Of a DNA stretch of 64,000 nt, positions 1 through 11,235 are shown in pieces (the first letter of the stretch is position 1; every line of letters begins with the position of its first letter). A model generated the notes under the pieces. It was not told where the DNA came from. It ran no database searches and worked only from the letters and a program-made list of their open reading frames with translations. Made by a program: the position numbers and the translations under genes. The stretch is from Telopea speciosissima (lineage: Eukaryota; Streptophyta; Magnoliopsida; Proteales; Proteaceae): contig NC_057925.1 of NCBI RefSeq assembly GCF_018873765.1, positions 20,967,568-21,031,567 on the forward strand, given 5' to 3'.

Positions 1-1011
1 TGGGCTTGCTTTCCCTTGAAGAGCTTGTCTTTGATTCGCTTTTCCGTAGCCATGAGTGCTTCAAAGGTTTTGATGTGCTGACAGTAGAGGTGCTCATAGT
101 ACTCCCCATGTAAGTTCTCTAGAATCATTTCCACTTGCTCTGCTTCATTTGGACGTTTTCACATCCTAGATGCCTTCTCGCAGAACCTCATAATGAAATT
201 GGAAAATCCTTCGTCGGCTCCTTACCTCAAAGTTTCCAACTCATGCTGAGTAATATCTACATCAGTGTTATAAGAATACTGCTTGGTGAACTCCTTCACC
301 ACTGTCGACCAGGTTTGAGTTTGAGTCTGGTCCGATTGAGTGAGCCATCTCAGAGCTGATCTAGCCAATGAGTAAAGGAAGGCTTGACCCATTTGATTCT
401 CAGTAAGCTCCCATGACTTGGCCACAGTAATGAAGATTTTCAGGTGCGCTTTTGGATCCCTCGTCCTGTCGAACTTGTCAAGCTTCCATTTGAAGTCTTT
501 AGGTATCCTCCCCGTTGGGAAGAAAACCAAATCATCTTCTGGTTTCGCTACTGCTTTCCCTTGCATAGTAATCTCCAGTTTTTTAACTTTCTCCCTCATC
601 TATTTCTCTTTCAGTCTCAAAGGGATTCTGTGGGGTGTTGAGGACTACAACTTCTTCCTCCTCTATCACAACCTTGGGTTATACTTTGGGTATTGGCGTC
701 ACCCTAGGTTCCTCGGGGATTTGTGCATTGTCTCCTTGAGACTGACTCTGCATCTCCTGAACCATTTGTGTAACTAGATACCTCATCTAAGTCATCTTGC
801 TTCTCATGCTGACCATTTCTTGACTCAAAACTTCTTCCGAAGAACCGGCCTCTGGTGGACCCATGTTACTCGTAAGAGGAGGTGACCTTACTAGACTCTG
901 CATTACGGGGCTAGAAGATGGGTTGGGATTTCTGTTGGACGAAGAAGATGGAAACTGGTGGAGGTGGACCCGAGTTAATCGGCGGGCCTGACAGTCCCCA
1001 GCGAGCAACAA
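1..1011 (-). pseudogene. gypsy gag polyprotein, broken and partial
   Basis: This encodes the structural Gag protein of the gypsy element. The longest open piece (599-222) contains a retrotransposon-gag core: an FDRTRDPKAHL-like start, then WELTENQMGQAFLYSLAR and a WSTVVKEFTKQY segment typical of plant Gag. The frame continues past a stop near 205 into residues such as VEMILENLHGEYYEHLYC and TFEALMATEKRI, reaching the window edge. The N-terminal part (1011-787) is Ser/Pro-rich and low in complexity. Stops separate the three pieces, so no intact Gag can be made. Protease, RT and integrase would lie left of the window. Confidence 0.7.
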
Positions 1012-2273
1012 AGGGTTCTTTCATCGGGAATTGTGCCTTGCAAGGGCGAAAGATTGTTTTAGGATTTTGTGTGACAAATAAATTATCATTTTTTTTATCT
1101 TTTTTATTTTTTTTAATTTCTTTATATCTGTATATATGCATATCTATGTTCTGGTTTACAAAGCAAATATACAAACATATATATACAAACAGTGGTCGGG
1201 TAGCATGATGATCCGTTTCTGACCTCTTCGCTCCACTTTTGGCCATAAATACTCTCTTGTTCGATGGCTCCTAGAGATCAAATTAGGATCGTCACGAAGA
1301 GGCTTTCTTAAGGGTCTCCCGACAGTCTATCTTTAGTCTAGGTTACCCTTCATTTTTGGGATAACCTGGGCTCCATTATTAACATAATGTACTGGGCGGT
1401 GTACCATTTTTTGAGGGACTATCAAGGCTACATTTTTTTTTGATACACCATCCCGGACGATTATGTCACTTTCATCAAGGGACTATCAAGGGACAAATGG
1501 AGCCCTTTCCCATGACGAGTAAACTACGTTAAGGAGGATAAACCAAGAACCTCGTTTTCAGCCCCGAAGGTTTGCTACATTAATTTGTGGCGTATCCTAA
1601 TCATATATGATCTAATTTCCTACATGATGCATGCACTAAGTAGGCTGATAAGACAGAAAAAGGTCACCCCTGATAGCACCTATATACTTATAGCTCGTGG
1701 TTGTGAATCGTCAGTACGTGGTGCTTTTAATATACCTGGAGAGTAGGTCACACAATCTCAAAGTAATCAAACTAGTGCCCTTTTTGAGTAGCGAAATACC
1801 CCACGGCACACTAGTGAATACCCTCATTGGCACGATCTCAGAGTAATCAAACTAGTGCCCTTTTTGGGTAGCGATGCACCCCATGACACACTAGTGAATA
1901 CCCTCGTCGGTGATTCTAAACTCGTACAGTAAATATCAAGGGCTATGGCTTCACCGCGAATTACCCATATCTACATATGGGGTCCAACGACTAACCACGG
2001 GGCTGTGTGTTTCCATGCAGTATTTTGTGTACATGATAGTGGTGGCGGAAGCAAGTATCATCCAATCTCAGAGTACTTAGTATGATGTGCCCCACCTCCC
2101 CAGGGGTAGAGGCACAACAGAGAGTACCCTCGTCATTTGACTTCACTTCGAACATGCATGATGTAGTTAGTACACAAAAGGGGTTAGCCGAACATGTTAT
2201 CAACCAGTAATGCAGAAGGAAGAATATTCTTGCGTTCAACGGTAGCATCTAGTATTGAAAGCTTGACCATCAA
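1012..2273 (-). other. gypsy leader region
   Basis: This is non-coding DNA between the gag start and the primer-binding site. It holds T-rich and AT-rich stretches (1080-1190) and phrases repeated at short range: a tandem 80-bp pair at 1751-1910, a weaker relative around 2060-2130, and a repeated GGGACTATCAAGG at about 1415 and 1485. No long open frame is credible. A long, repeat-containing leader is usual for Tat/Ogre elements. Confidence 0.5.
1751..1910. repeat. 80-bp tandem duplication in gypsy leader
   Basis: Two adjoining 80-bp units (1751-1830 and 1831-1910) match at about 70 of 80 positions by eye. Both contain AATCAAACTAGTGCCCTTTT and CACACTAGTGAATACCCTC. Confidence 0.9.
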
Positions 2274-2291
2274 TCCCTAGTTAAGTCGCCA
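2274..2291 (-). promoter_or_regulatory. gypsy primer-binding site
   Basis: The minus strand reads TGGCGACTTAACTAGGGA three bases inside the LTR end. The TGGCGACT...GGGA pattern matches the tRNA-Arg-type primer site described for Ogre/Tat elements, with some decay. Confidence 0.6.
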
Positions 2292-2294
2292 CTA

Positions 2295-3792
2295 TGAGGA
2301 TCCATTCCTTTCTAGAAATATGACACAGGTTTGGGTTTTCGCAGCATAGCTCAGAATGGGGTTTTTCGGGGTTATGCTTCTCGATTGGAGAGAGAGAAGG
2401 AATGCGTCTTCTTAGATGGCTATAATTCATCAAAGGATGGAGTCATACAATTAAATGAAATGGATTCGCCATCTAGGATTAGGGCCTAGGACCTGTTGGT
2501 GTAGCCCTATGAAGGGCTACGGGACTTCATTTGGTCTGGTCAGAGATTCAGGGTAAGTGGTCAGGTTACGAGAGTGGGAAGGTGTTAGGCACCCACCTTG
2601 CCCGGGTAAACCGGTCTTTCTACTAGATGCTAGTTTTCAAATATTCTTCCTTCATAAATGTCTTATTCCCACATGTATAGCTAAAATGATGCACACACTG
2701 CTTACTTAAATTAACTACTATAAACTACACGGGCATAATTTAAAAGTCTACATTGTTACGGAATTAAGATGCGATGAAAGGATTAAATACGTGTATGCGT
2801 TTAATCCAATGCAATTATACGGTACGAATCGCGTCCCCCAGCTCAGGTGGAGGTAAAAGACTGGCTTTGTCCTTCTTTGGACAGTGTAATGGCGTCGGAG
2901 AGTAATTAATTACCTAGATATTAGGCAGAATAACAATGTCAGAAAATATTTGGAGAGTACTTACCCAGATGTCGGGCAGGGTAACGAGGTACGGGTGTCA
3001 GGTGTGGAGACCTCGAACAGAATAACGGCGTCAAAAAGCTTCAAAAACTAGGCTTCTTCAAATATCAGGCAGAGTAACGGCGCAGGGTGTCGGGTACTAG
3101 GACCTCAGAAAGAATAACGGCGCCGAAAAGCACTTCAGAAACTAGGGATTAGGATGTTGAGCAGGGTGACTAGGTTATGGGAGGCTTTAGGGCTTTGGGA
3201 AGAAATGTGTTAGGAAAGGCGAGTAGAGGTCCCAGACTCCAGACAAAGGGATGAGGCTCGAAGGCTCGAACAGGGGCAGGGCCCCGAAACTAGGAAAAAA
3301 AACAAAAAAAACTGAAAACAGGAGCTCTGGGGGTCCCCCTCTCCTCAACTTGAGACTTTTTGAAATGAGGAGTGGGGGCTATTTATAGCCAAAAATCCAT
3401 CTGGCGGTGCCACGGCGAAATTGGAGGCACCAGTAGATCAAAAAAACTTCATTTGGGATACCTGGCAGCGTCGAGGCCCGGGGTGCGGTGCCCAGGACAC
3501 GGTACTGCGACCCAGCGGCACCGCAGTTGGACATGATGCTACCGGGGGGTGCCGCTACCACATGTGTCGTAGCCAAGCGTGCCGCGGCCACACGCGATGC
3601 CACTGGGTCAGGGCTTCAGGTGAGGGCATCATGTAGGGTCATTCCAGAGATGCGGGGGGACCACGAGTGAAAACGAGATGGAATAGGGGATGTTCGAGTC
3701 ACCCCGAAGGAAAGGAGTATTTAAAGGGCATTGCCAGTCTTTCGCGTTTGATTGCCATCATCGCTGGGGGGTGACAAAATCCAGCGTCTACA
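2295..3792 (-). repeat. gypsy 5' LTR (1,498 bp)
   Basis: The plus-strand edges are TGAGGATCC (2295) and GTCTACA (3792), so the minus-strand LTR is TGTAGAC...TCCTCA. On the minus strand the U3 part carries a TATA box (3387-3379). A GGTGTTAGGCACCC motif (about 2583-2596), widespread in plant Tat/Ogre LTRs, lies downstream. The U3 (about 3400-3680) is unusually GC-rich. The partner LTR is outside the window, so the right edge is fixed by the TG/CA ends and by the switch to LINE coding sequence. Confidence 0.65.
3379..3387 (-). promoter_or_regulatory. TATA box of the gypsy LTR
   Basis: The minus strand reads GGCTATAAATAGCCCCC around this site, a strong core promoter about 405 bp into the LTR. 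Transcription would start roughly 30 bp further (near 3350) and run leftwards into gag. Confidence 0.6.
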
Positions 3793-3903
3793 ATGGGAAT
3801 TACCAATCGCGTAAGTTAGTTTTGGTGAGATTTCCAGATCTCCCTTATGAGTATTGGCATCCAGAGATCTTCTCACTTTGGCTAGGGCGTTAGGGAATCC
3901 TGT
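3793..3903 (+). pseudogene. LINE ORF1 fragment between gypsy and copia insertions
   Basis: This 111-bp sliver encodes KLVLVRFPDLPYEYWHPEI, the DUF4283-type core of plant L1 ORF1 proteins. After a frameshift it continues as LARALGNPV up to 3903. The same frame resumes right of the copia element at 12944 (ALD*RTREWSVGHFARVLV). ORF1 protein is the RNA-binding partner in LINE retrotransposition. The piece is flanked by the gypsy 5' LTR on the left and the copia 5' LTR on the right. Its last five bases (CCTGT) are one copy of the copia target duplication. Confidence 0.8.
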
Positions 3904-5603
3904 TGTTGGACAAGTGTGTGTCCATCAAACCCGGTTCGGTCCGGTTCAATCCGGTTCACCTTTGTATTGAACATTTATACATTTTAGTTTGATATTGTCA
4001 CATGCGATATAAACTTTTTGAGCATTATGTGTCCCTAAGTTATACTTAAAATGGTAGTCACAACTAGGGTTTGGGCTGGGCACCCTTATCATATGGTCGT
4101 CGCATTGGGTATACCTAGACATGTGATGTCAGGGTACGAATGTGAGTGCTCACATGTTTGATGTGTGCATTGGCAAAGAATCTACTTTGTCGATTCCCTC
4201 ATGTATTACTGCCAGATGTAGGAAGGGATAGACATGTGTCACTAACACTCTATACCTGAGGGAGCCCTGTCACTGCAAAGTGTGATCGCATTCTTTGGTT
4301 CATCAATGACTGAGACTCAAGCGAGTCAAAGCCGGTGTTCTAGGAATGCGTGAATACTTTGTGAGTGGAGAAGTTATCCAACACGGTCACCACTGCCTGA
4401 TTGGGGAACACCAAGATAGAGACTGTCTGTGCTTGGTCGGATCAGAATCTGGATCCAGTGCCATTTTGGAAATGGTTTTGCAAAAATTTATTTTACATAA
4501 AATGATACATTATTTATAATTTTTGAACAAAGTGTTTTATCGAGTTTTGCGGGACCCGATTAGATGCTTAGACTCTCTTATGTGGACATGTACTATGGAT
4601 TGGGGTTTGGCAGTACATGTGTACATGCCCTAGATTCCATAATGATGGTGTTGATTAGTGGGGGGGGGTTGTATATGATAAATATTATCATATAGGGAGT
4701 TATTTGAAATTTGCTATTTTAATTAGTACTTTATTTAATTAATGGATATGATGCTAATTATAATTATCCATTAAATATTAAATAAAGTAATTAATTAATA
4801 CTTTCCCTATTAGATTATGCTTCTTCACCAAGCAAAGGACTCTGAGATAAACAGATAAAGCCAATCAAGAGATAAACAGATAGAACAAATCAAGAGAGAG
4901 TGTCAGACTCTCACAAGGATTCTTCCCATCTGGGTTTTGGAAACCCATCTATACAATTGGGCCCAAAACGCAAGAGGGAGGCAGGCTTCCACGTTTTTCA
5001 CAACCACCCCCTCCCACTGTTTTGGCTCCCCCCTCTCTCTCTTGTGATTTCTTCTTCTTGCTCTCTTGTTTTGAGAGCTAGGGTTTTAGAAACCCAGATC
5101 TGGTTGGAGATATATTGGGATTGGCTTGGAGAACCTTGGTAGCACTATTGAAGGTTCAGATCTGTCTGCTTGGAGTGCTTCTTGGAGGAAGAACCACTAT
5201 CTATTGGAGGAGCAACACTTGAGGCTCACCAGGTTAGCAGTTCCTTATTAATTCCTTCAGTTATTTAATTATTAATATTTATGGGATGTGAAAGACACTC
5301 GAATCGATTTATTTCCACTGCGCATTCGAGTATGGGATGGATCCCTCTTGCCATGTGATTGATTAGAAATGAATTTCTCCGTCTCTATTGTGATGAAAAA
5401 TTTTATGGGACACAATAAGGAAGGAGAAACCCTAATAGGGATGCACCAGGGTTCCCATAGGCAACCATGAAAAACCCTAAAAATTAAATGGGGCACCCAT
5501 GGGACACCATGGGATAACCCAGGGGGTATAAAATCCTAATTGGTTTATAATTGGTTTCCCTAGGGAGCCATGGTTTGATCCCTGGACCGTAGTTTGACCT
5601 ACA
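3904..5603 (+). repeat. copia 5' LTR (1,700 bp)
   Basis: It begins TGTTGGACAAG and ends GACCTACA, with a near-identical partner at 11236. It contains a G-run (about 4662-4669), CT-rich and AT-rich tracts, and no coding region. A probable U3/R promoter lies somewhere in its AT-rich middle (about 4680-4800), but no single TATA box stands out. Confidence 0.93.
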
Positions 5604-5606
5604 GTG

Positions 5607-5620
5607 TGGTATTAAAGCCA
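5607..5620 (+). promoter_or_regulatory. copia primer-binding site (degenerate)
   Basis: TGGTATTAAAGCCA, three bases after the 5' LTR, matches the usual initiator-Met tRNA site TGGTATCAGAGCC at most positions. The two changes are both transitions. Confidence 0.75.
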
Positions 5621-7413
5621 CCTTTCCCATCCATGAATATTAGATAATTAATGGTTTAATATGATTACCATGAGTGGGATGCAAGTTGGCACATGGGAAG
5701 TTAAAATTATGGTTGTTGTAACAACCTTCCCATGTGCACATGGGCAGTTACAAGGTTGTTAGTGTAACAACCTACCCAGGTGATGATGGATTTGATTATT
5801 ATTTTGTTATTTCCAATTATTGAAACATGTATCCATGTACGGTGTGATTATTATTTTTTTTTAAATTTTAATCATGGTTTATGTGTGTGTGGGGGGGGGG
5901 GGGGGGGGAAGCGCACGCTGCCAGCCTCTGCATATGCCCTCCCCCTTTTTGCCTACCTATGTGCGCAGCCCACACATGGGCTGCTGCCTGCGGGCCAAGC
6001 TTGCGGGCTGCAACCTACAGGCTGCTGTCCGTGGGCTGCTGCCCGTGGGCCTTGGGCTTGCGGGCTGCACAAGGAGTGCATGTAGCCTGCGCATGTAGGC
6101 TGCATGCACCCCCCTTGATTCCCCTCCAGTTTTTTAATTAAAAAAAAAAAAAAAGGTATTTTTCAAAACAGATTTTTAAATGTTTGTTTTGTTTTTGGAG
6201 GAAGAAGATGGGTGATGGGATCCTTCCCTCCACCCACTTGCAATTAAAATTGTGATTTTAATTTTATGGGTTTGGATACATGTTATCACATGTGTTGTGG
6301 TGGTTCAATAATTGAAGAAATCCATGTTCAATTTGGTTTACTTGCTTTAATGCCAATGCATGAAATTATATTATGATGTGATTATGGGAATGACATTCTA
6401 ATAAAATGGATGGATTGTTTATGTATGTGATACATGGGGTTATGGGTGGATGTGATGCTTCTCTCTCTTTCTCTCTCCCCCCTATCTTTTTTATAAACAA
6501 ATGTACTCCACCCCATGGGCAGCCCAAATGGTGGGTTGGTTTCTCCATGCGGGGTCTCTTTATTATTATGGAGAGGAAAGTGTATAGAATTTTTTCTTGA
6601 TTTCCATTGTAATTTTAGAGGAGTTAGGACTCCCAGGGCATGTTGATGGTGACCCACATATGGCGCTCAAAGCTTGTGGAGATGCAAGTCACCAACTTTG
6701 AAGACGTGATCGGGTGGAGGAGATGATCGAGGCGTGGCATCCATGGCATGTTTGATGCACTAAAGTTATTAGTTTTATTTTTATTGGGAGGATTCTTTAA
6801 TTGCTTCTGATAAAAATGCCGCCATCCTATAATCACTTTTAATTAATGTTGATTAATTATGTTGTTTAAATCTATCCATGATATGTGAGAGTTAATTAAT
6901 CCCTCTTTGATCATAATACATGTATGATATGGGCTAATCTTAATCAGTAGACATGTCCATGGCCTCCTATTGAAGATAAATGTAGAAAGTGTGTGACATG
7001 ACCCCGCATAATAAGCTGACAGGACATTGTCAGGACCTCTATCACACATTTATCTATATTTACCTCTATCCAGATACGTTAGGGTATGTATAGTGAGAGG
7101 GCACTGTGACAGTGGGCCATCTTTCGTGATTCCATGATTCTAACTAATGCAATAGGTAAGTACATGACTTGGGTGTATGTCAGTCGACAGAATCTGGACA
7201 TGATACTCAAGTTGCCAAAAATATTAGAAGCCTATGAGGCGGACAGCTTAGTCCACACTACCAGGGTGTGTGTAATGACTCCCGGCAGGGTAAGTTATGC
7301 ATGCAAGGGTTGTAGGTATCCAATTCATCTTTTGGGTTATGAGGGAAACCCAAATCATGAAAGACCATTGATGTGTGTGTGCTCAATTTATTTCAATGGT
7401 TGTTAATTAGCAT
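5621..7413 (+). other. Long copia leader with GC-rich reiterated block
   Basis: About 1.8 kb separates the primer site from gag. It holds a run of about 18 G (from about 5890), followed by a GC-rich stretch (5908-6110) in which GGGCTGC and TGCGGGC recur. An A-run lies near 6139. The open frames through the GC block are in low-complexity DNA and are not credible genes. The rest (6120-7400) is AT-rich and featureless apart from a purine-rich GGAGGAAGAAGATGGG near 6197. Confidence 0.55.
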
Positions 7414-8280
7414 GTGGTTTTTACTTGTGCATGTGTAAATAATTATACAATGGTTTCCGTTCATTCCAACCTGTTAGCACTCATTAGTAAATACAAACTT
7501 AATGGTACAAACTATGTTGATTGGTATCGGAGCATTAAGTTGCTTCTGACTGCTGAAGGACTATACATAGTTCTAGATGAACAAGTTCCTCCTCAACCCG
7601 ATCCGAACGATTTTGAGGCAAATGAAGAGATGTAGGATTTCCTCATGAGGGATTCCAAGGCATCACTTTATATCCTAGGATCGTTGGAAAAGTCAGTTGT
7701 AGACTCGATCAAGGATATACGCACTGCTGGGGGTAGGATGGATAAGCTTGCTAAATTGTTCAACAGGCAGTTGATACACGCCCATTCTAATGTGGTGAGT
7801 TAGATCCACAATACCAAGATGTCCCAGGGGACTCCAGTGATGGATCATGTAATGAAAATGATCAATCTGTTTGAAAAACTGGAATCCATGGGGACTGATT
7901 TCAGCTTGCGATACAAGACTGATGTGATTTTAGCGTCACTCACCCCTGCCTATGCAACCTTTAAGATGTCCTACAAGATGTCTGACAAGGAGATGGAGCT
8001 CACCGAGCTTGCTAACGCACTGAAAGAGGCGAAAGCGTCCTTGAAAAAGGACAAGGTTGAAGTCAATGCAACTGAGGCAAAGCCTTCTTCAAGTGGAAAG
8101 AAGAAGAAAAAGGGAAGTAAGGGTAAGACCCTGAAAACCAAGGGTGGGAAGTCTGGCAATAAAGGCAAAGGCAAATGCTTCTGTTGCAAGAAGAAGGGTC
8201 ACTGGAAAAGGAACTGTCTTGCTTACCTGGCGACTTTGAAAGACAAGAAGCTGGATGAAATAGAGGCTGCTAAAGAAGGT
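7414..8280 (+). pseudogene. copia gag, interrupted
   Basis: Gag forms the virus-like particle in the cytoplasm. The first piece (7414-7635) carries the KLNGTNYVDWYRSIKLLLTA motif of copia Gag N-termini and ends in a TAG. The frame continues (SLYILGSLEKSV, LAKLFNRQLIHAHSNVV) to a second TAG near 7801, then runs openly from 7819. A CCHC zinc knuckle, CFCCKKKGHWKRNC, lies at 8176-8217 with correct CX2CX4HX4C spacing and a Lys-rich linker before it. Two nonsense codons separate the domains, so a full Gag cannot be translated without readthrough. Confidence 0.85.
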
Positions 8281-9760
8281 ACATGTGATGTTTACGTTCT
8301 TTATGAGTCTAATTTGTCTTTTGAACCTACCAATTCGTGGTTGGTGGATAGTGGATCCACTGTTCACATTTGTAATTATTTGCAGGGGTTCAAGGAGATA
8401 AGGAACCTAAAAAGAAATGAGGTGCGTCTTCGGATGGGTACTGGAGCTGAGACCATGGCAATGGCTGTGGGAACTTTTACTTTGAATTTTAGTTCTGCTA
8501 GTTTAGTTTTAAAGGATTGCTATTATGTACCCTCTTTCAAGAGGAAGATAATTTCAGTTTCAAAACTTGTTTTGGATGGATATAGTTTTTCCTTTAATTC
8601 TAAGTTGATTATTCGTTTTAATAATTCCTTTGTGGCATCCGGATATATGCAAAGTGGTTTGTATTTTGTAGATTGCCCTATTAGAACCAATGTTGTTTCA
8701 AATGTTGATTTGAAACAGAAAACAGCTCCAGTGAACTTAACATACCTGTGGCATCTAAGATTAGGTCACATTAATTTGGACCAAATCAATAGATTGGTGA
8801 GGGATGGACCCTTAGAGAGTCTAAGGGTGGAACCATTCCCCACCTATGAGTCATGCCTTCAGGGCAAAATGACCAAGAAACCCTTTAGCAATAAATACGC
8901 TAAAGCCACAGATCTATTGGAGTTGATACACACTGATGTGTGTGGACCCATAAATATACAAGCAAGGTATGGGTATGAGTACTTTATCACGTTCACCGAT
9001 GATTACTCTAGATATGGTTACATATACTTGATGCGTAGGAAATCGAAAGCCTTTGATAAATTTAAAGAATTTCAAGCCGAGGTCGGAAGATAGCTCGATA
9101 AATGCAACAAGTCCTTACGATCAGATCGTGGAGAGGAGTATCTATCGGATGAATTTAAAGAATATCTCATATCACAAGGGATAGTTAGTCAACTAACTAA
9201 TCCAGGCACACCACAACAAAATGGTTTATCCGAACGACGCAATCGGACCCTATTGGATATGGTCCGAACGATGCTCACTTATAGTGAGCTGCCTCTCTCT
9301 TTCTGGGGGTATGCTTTAGAGACGGTGATTTATATCTTGAATAGGGTTCCATCTAAGTCTGTAGCCAAGACACCCTTTGAGTTGTGCAAAGGGCGAAAGC
9401 CTAGTATTCAACACCTTAGGGTATGAGGTTGTATAGCACATGTGCGAAAGCAACAGACAGACAAGTTAGAATCCAGGACTTTGAGATGCTATTTCTTAGG
9501 CTACCCCAAAGGCACGATTGGATATTATTTTTATGACCCGATTGACCACAAGGTCATTGTAAGTAAACACGTCACATTTTTGGAGGAAGAAATGATGACC
9601 CAGAGATCTGAACCAATAGTCATTAAGGAGCTATCAGATAGCTCAGAAACGTCACTTCCAGAAGCTAGACCAATTGACATACCCACTGAAATACCAACAC
9701 CTGAACAACCTCGACGTAGTGGGAGGACTATTAGACCACCCACCAGGCTTACTCTTCTAA
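8281..9760 (+). pseudogene. copia protease and integrase, interrupted
   Basis: The aspartic protease shows WLVDSGSTVHIC with the catalytic DSG at 8347-8355. The GAG-pre-integrase zinc region reads LWHLRLGHINLDQINRLV and then SCLQGKMT (Cys-X2-Cys is degraded to SCLQ). The integrase core has HTDVCGP (about 8932), RSDRGEEY (about 9120) and the Glu of NGLSERRNR (about 9232), so the DDE acids are present. A TAG ends the open frame at 9091-9093 in mid-core. A second stop follows near 9424, in the GCIAHV region where family members have a full-length codon. The enzyme inserts the cDNA into chromosomal DNA. Here it is dead by nonsense mutations although the catalytic residues survive. Confidence 0.88.
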
Positions 9761-11213
9761 CCGAAGAAAAAATAGTGGAAGAGTTCCACATGGTATGGAT
9801 TGAATCGGATGATGATCCGATGACATACTCTGAGGCTCTAAAGGATGTTGATACCACTAGGTGGCTGGAGGCAATGCGCTCTGAAATCGATTTGATGCAT
9901 TCCAACAAGGTCTGGACTCTAGTCGATCCACCACTTAGTGTTAAGCCGATTGGATGTAAATGGATCTTCAAGAGGAAGAAGGGCGCAGATGGAAAGGTCG
10001 AAAGATTCAAAGCGAGACTAATGGTAAAGGGCTATACCCAGAAAGAGGGTATAGACTATGAGGAAACCTTTTCACCAATGGCAATGATGAAATCCATTAG
10101 GATTTTATTGGCTATCGCTACACACTTAGATTATGAGATCTGGCAGATGGATGTGCAGACTGTATTTCTGAATGGGTTCCTGCAAGAGAAAATCTACATG
10201 GAACAGCCAGAGGGGTTCTCTTCCTTGGAGGAAGAAAGAAAGGTATGCAAATTGCAGAGGTCCATTTATGGACTGAAGCAGGCTTCCAGGAGCTGGAACA
10301 TTAGGTTTGATCAATCAATCAAAGAGTTTGGTTTTAATCAAAACATGGATGAACCATGCGTTTACAAAAAGATCAGTGGGAGTGCAGTATGTTTTCTTGT
10401 TTTATACATAGATAACATATTACTGATTGGTAATGATGTAGGTTTTCTTTCATTAGTAAAACAGTGGTTATCCACAACGTTTTCGATGAAATATCTTGGT
10501 GAAGCTAGCTATATCCTTGGGATCAAACTCGTGAGAGATCACCAAAGAAGGATGCTAGGCTTGTCACAGGCTACCTATATAGACAAAGTCCTGACCAGAT
10601 TTAGTATGGAGAACTCCAAGAGGGGAAGTGTTCCCTTCTGACATGGAGTCAGTCTTTCCAAATCTCAATGCCCTTAGTCTCAGATAGACATTGAAGAGAT
10701 GAAGAGGATTCCCTATGCCTCAGCAGTAGGGAGTCTTATGTACGCTATGTTGTGTGTGAGGCCCGACGTTTGCTATGCAGTAGGTATTGTGAGTCGTTAC
10801 TAGTTTAATGAGTGGAGGTGTCATTGTATAAAGGAGTACAAAATAGAAATCTACAGTCGATCACAATTTTTTTTAAGAACACCTTGCATTAGGTGATGCG
10901 GCTAATAAGGTGTTTGGGTTAGGAAGTTCCTAACATTTCTGGAGTAGTCCCTGATCTTGTCAAAGGCCCCATTCCCCTGTTATGTGACAACAAAGAGGCT
11001 ATTGCACAAGCAAAGGAGCCTAGGGCTCATCAGAGGAACAAGCACGTACAACGAAAGTATCACCTCATCAGAGAGATTATCCAGCAGGGCGACGTGAATA
11101 TCTCCAAAGTGGACACAACTGAAAATGTGTCTGATGCCATGACAAAGGGTTTGTCTCCAGGAGTGTTTGAGAAACACATGGACGGCATGGGTTTAAAATG
11201 TATGGGGAATTGA
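9761..11213 (+). pseudogene. copia reverse transcriptase and RNase H, interrupted
   Basis: RT is recognisable from WLEAMRSEIDLMHSNKVWTL, GCKWIFKRKKGADG and FKARLMVKGYTQKEGIDYEE to CKLQRSIYGLKQASRSW. The catalytic YVDD box reads YIDN (10405-10416), losing the second aspartate. After about 10640 the frame shifts. RPDVCYAVGIVSRY survives, but the centre of RNase H (about 10800-10955) is deleted or scrambled. The end is clear again: DNKEAIAQAKEPRAHQRNKH, then KYHLIREII and VSDAMTKGLSP. RT and RNase H copy the element's RNA into DNA. This copy could not do so. Confidence 0.85.
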
Positions 11214-11224
11214 CTTTGATGTAC

Positions 11225-11235
11225 AAGTGGGAGAT
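11225..11235 (+). promoter_or_regulatory. copia polypurine tract
   Basis: AAGTGGGAGAT lies immediately before the 3' LTR start TGTTGG. This is the standard plus-strand primer arrangement in plant copia elements. Confidence 0.8.

Larger units (their letters stand above)
1..3792 (-). mobile_element. Ty3/gypsy LTR retrotransposon (Tat/Ogre-like), 5' portion
   Basis: Read on the minus strand, this is a 5' LTR (3792 to 2295), a primer-binding site, a leader of about 1.2 kb and a gag region that runs off the left window edge. The LTR starts TGTAGACGCTGG and ends GGATCCTCA. The primer-binding site TGGCGACTTAACTAGGGA resembles the tRNA-Arg-type site of Ogre/Tat elements. The lineage is inferred from that site, the long leader and the gag style; no pol is visible to confirm it. 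The DNA right of 3792 reads as LINE ORF1, so this element also appears to sit inside that LINE. Its left target duplication is outside the window (the candidate on the right is ATGGG at 3793-3797). Confidence 0.75.

Noticed and set aside
1751..1910. CRISPR-like or satellite array
   Set aside because: Only two adjoining 80-bp units in a plant retroelement leader; no spacers.
3421..3670. Small GC-rich open frames (60-74 aa) near 3.4-3.7 kb
   Set aside because: They lie in the U3 region of the gypsy LTR, on both strands, with no conserved features.
5780..6141. Overlapping + strand open frames (60-101 aa) through the GC-rich copia leader
   Set aside because: They arise from a G-run and reiterated GGGCTGC DNA; several frames are open at once and none has a domain.
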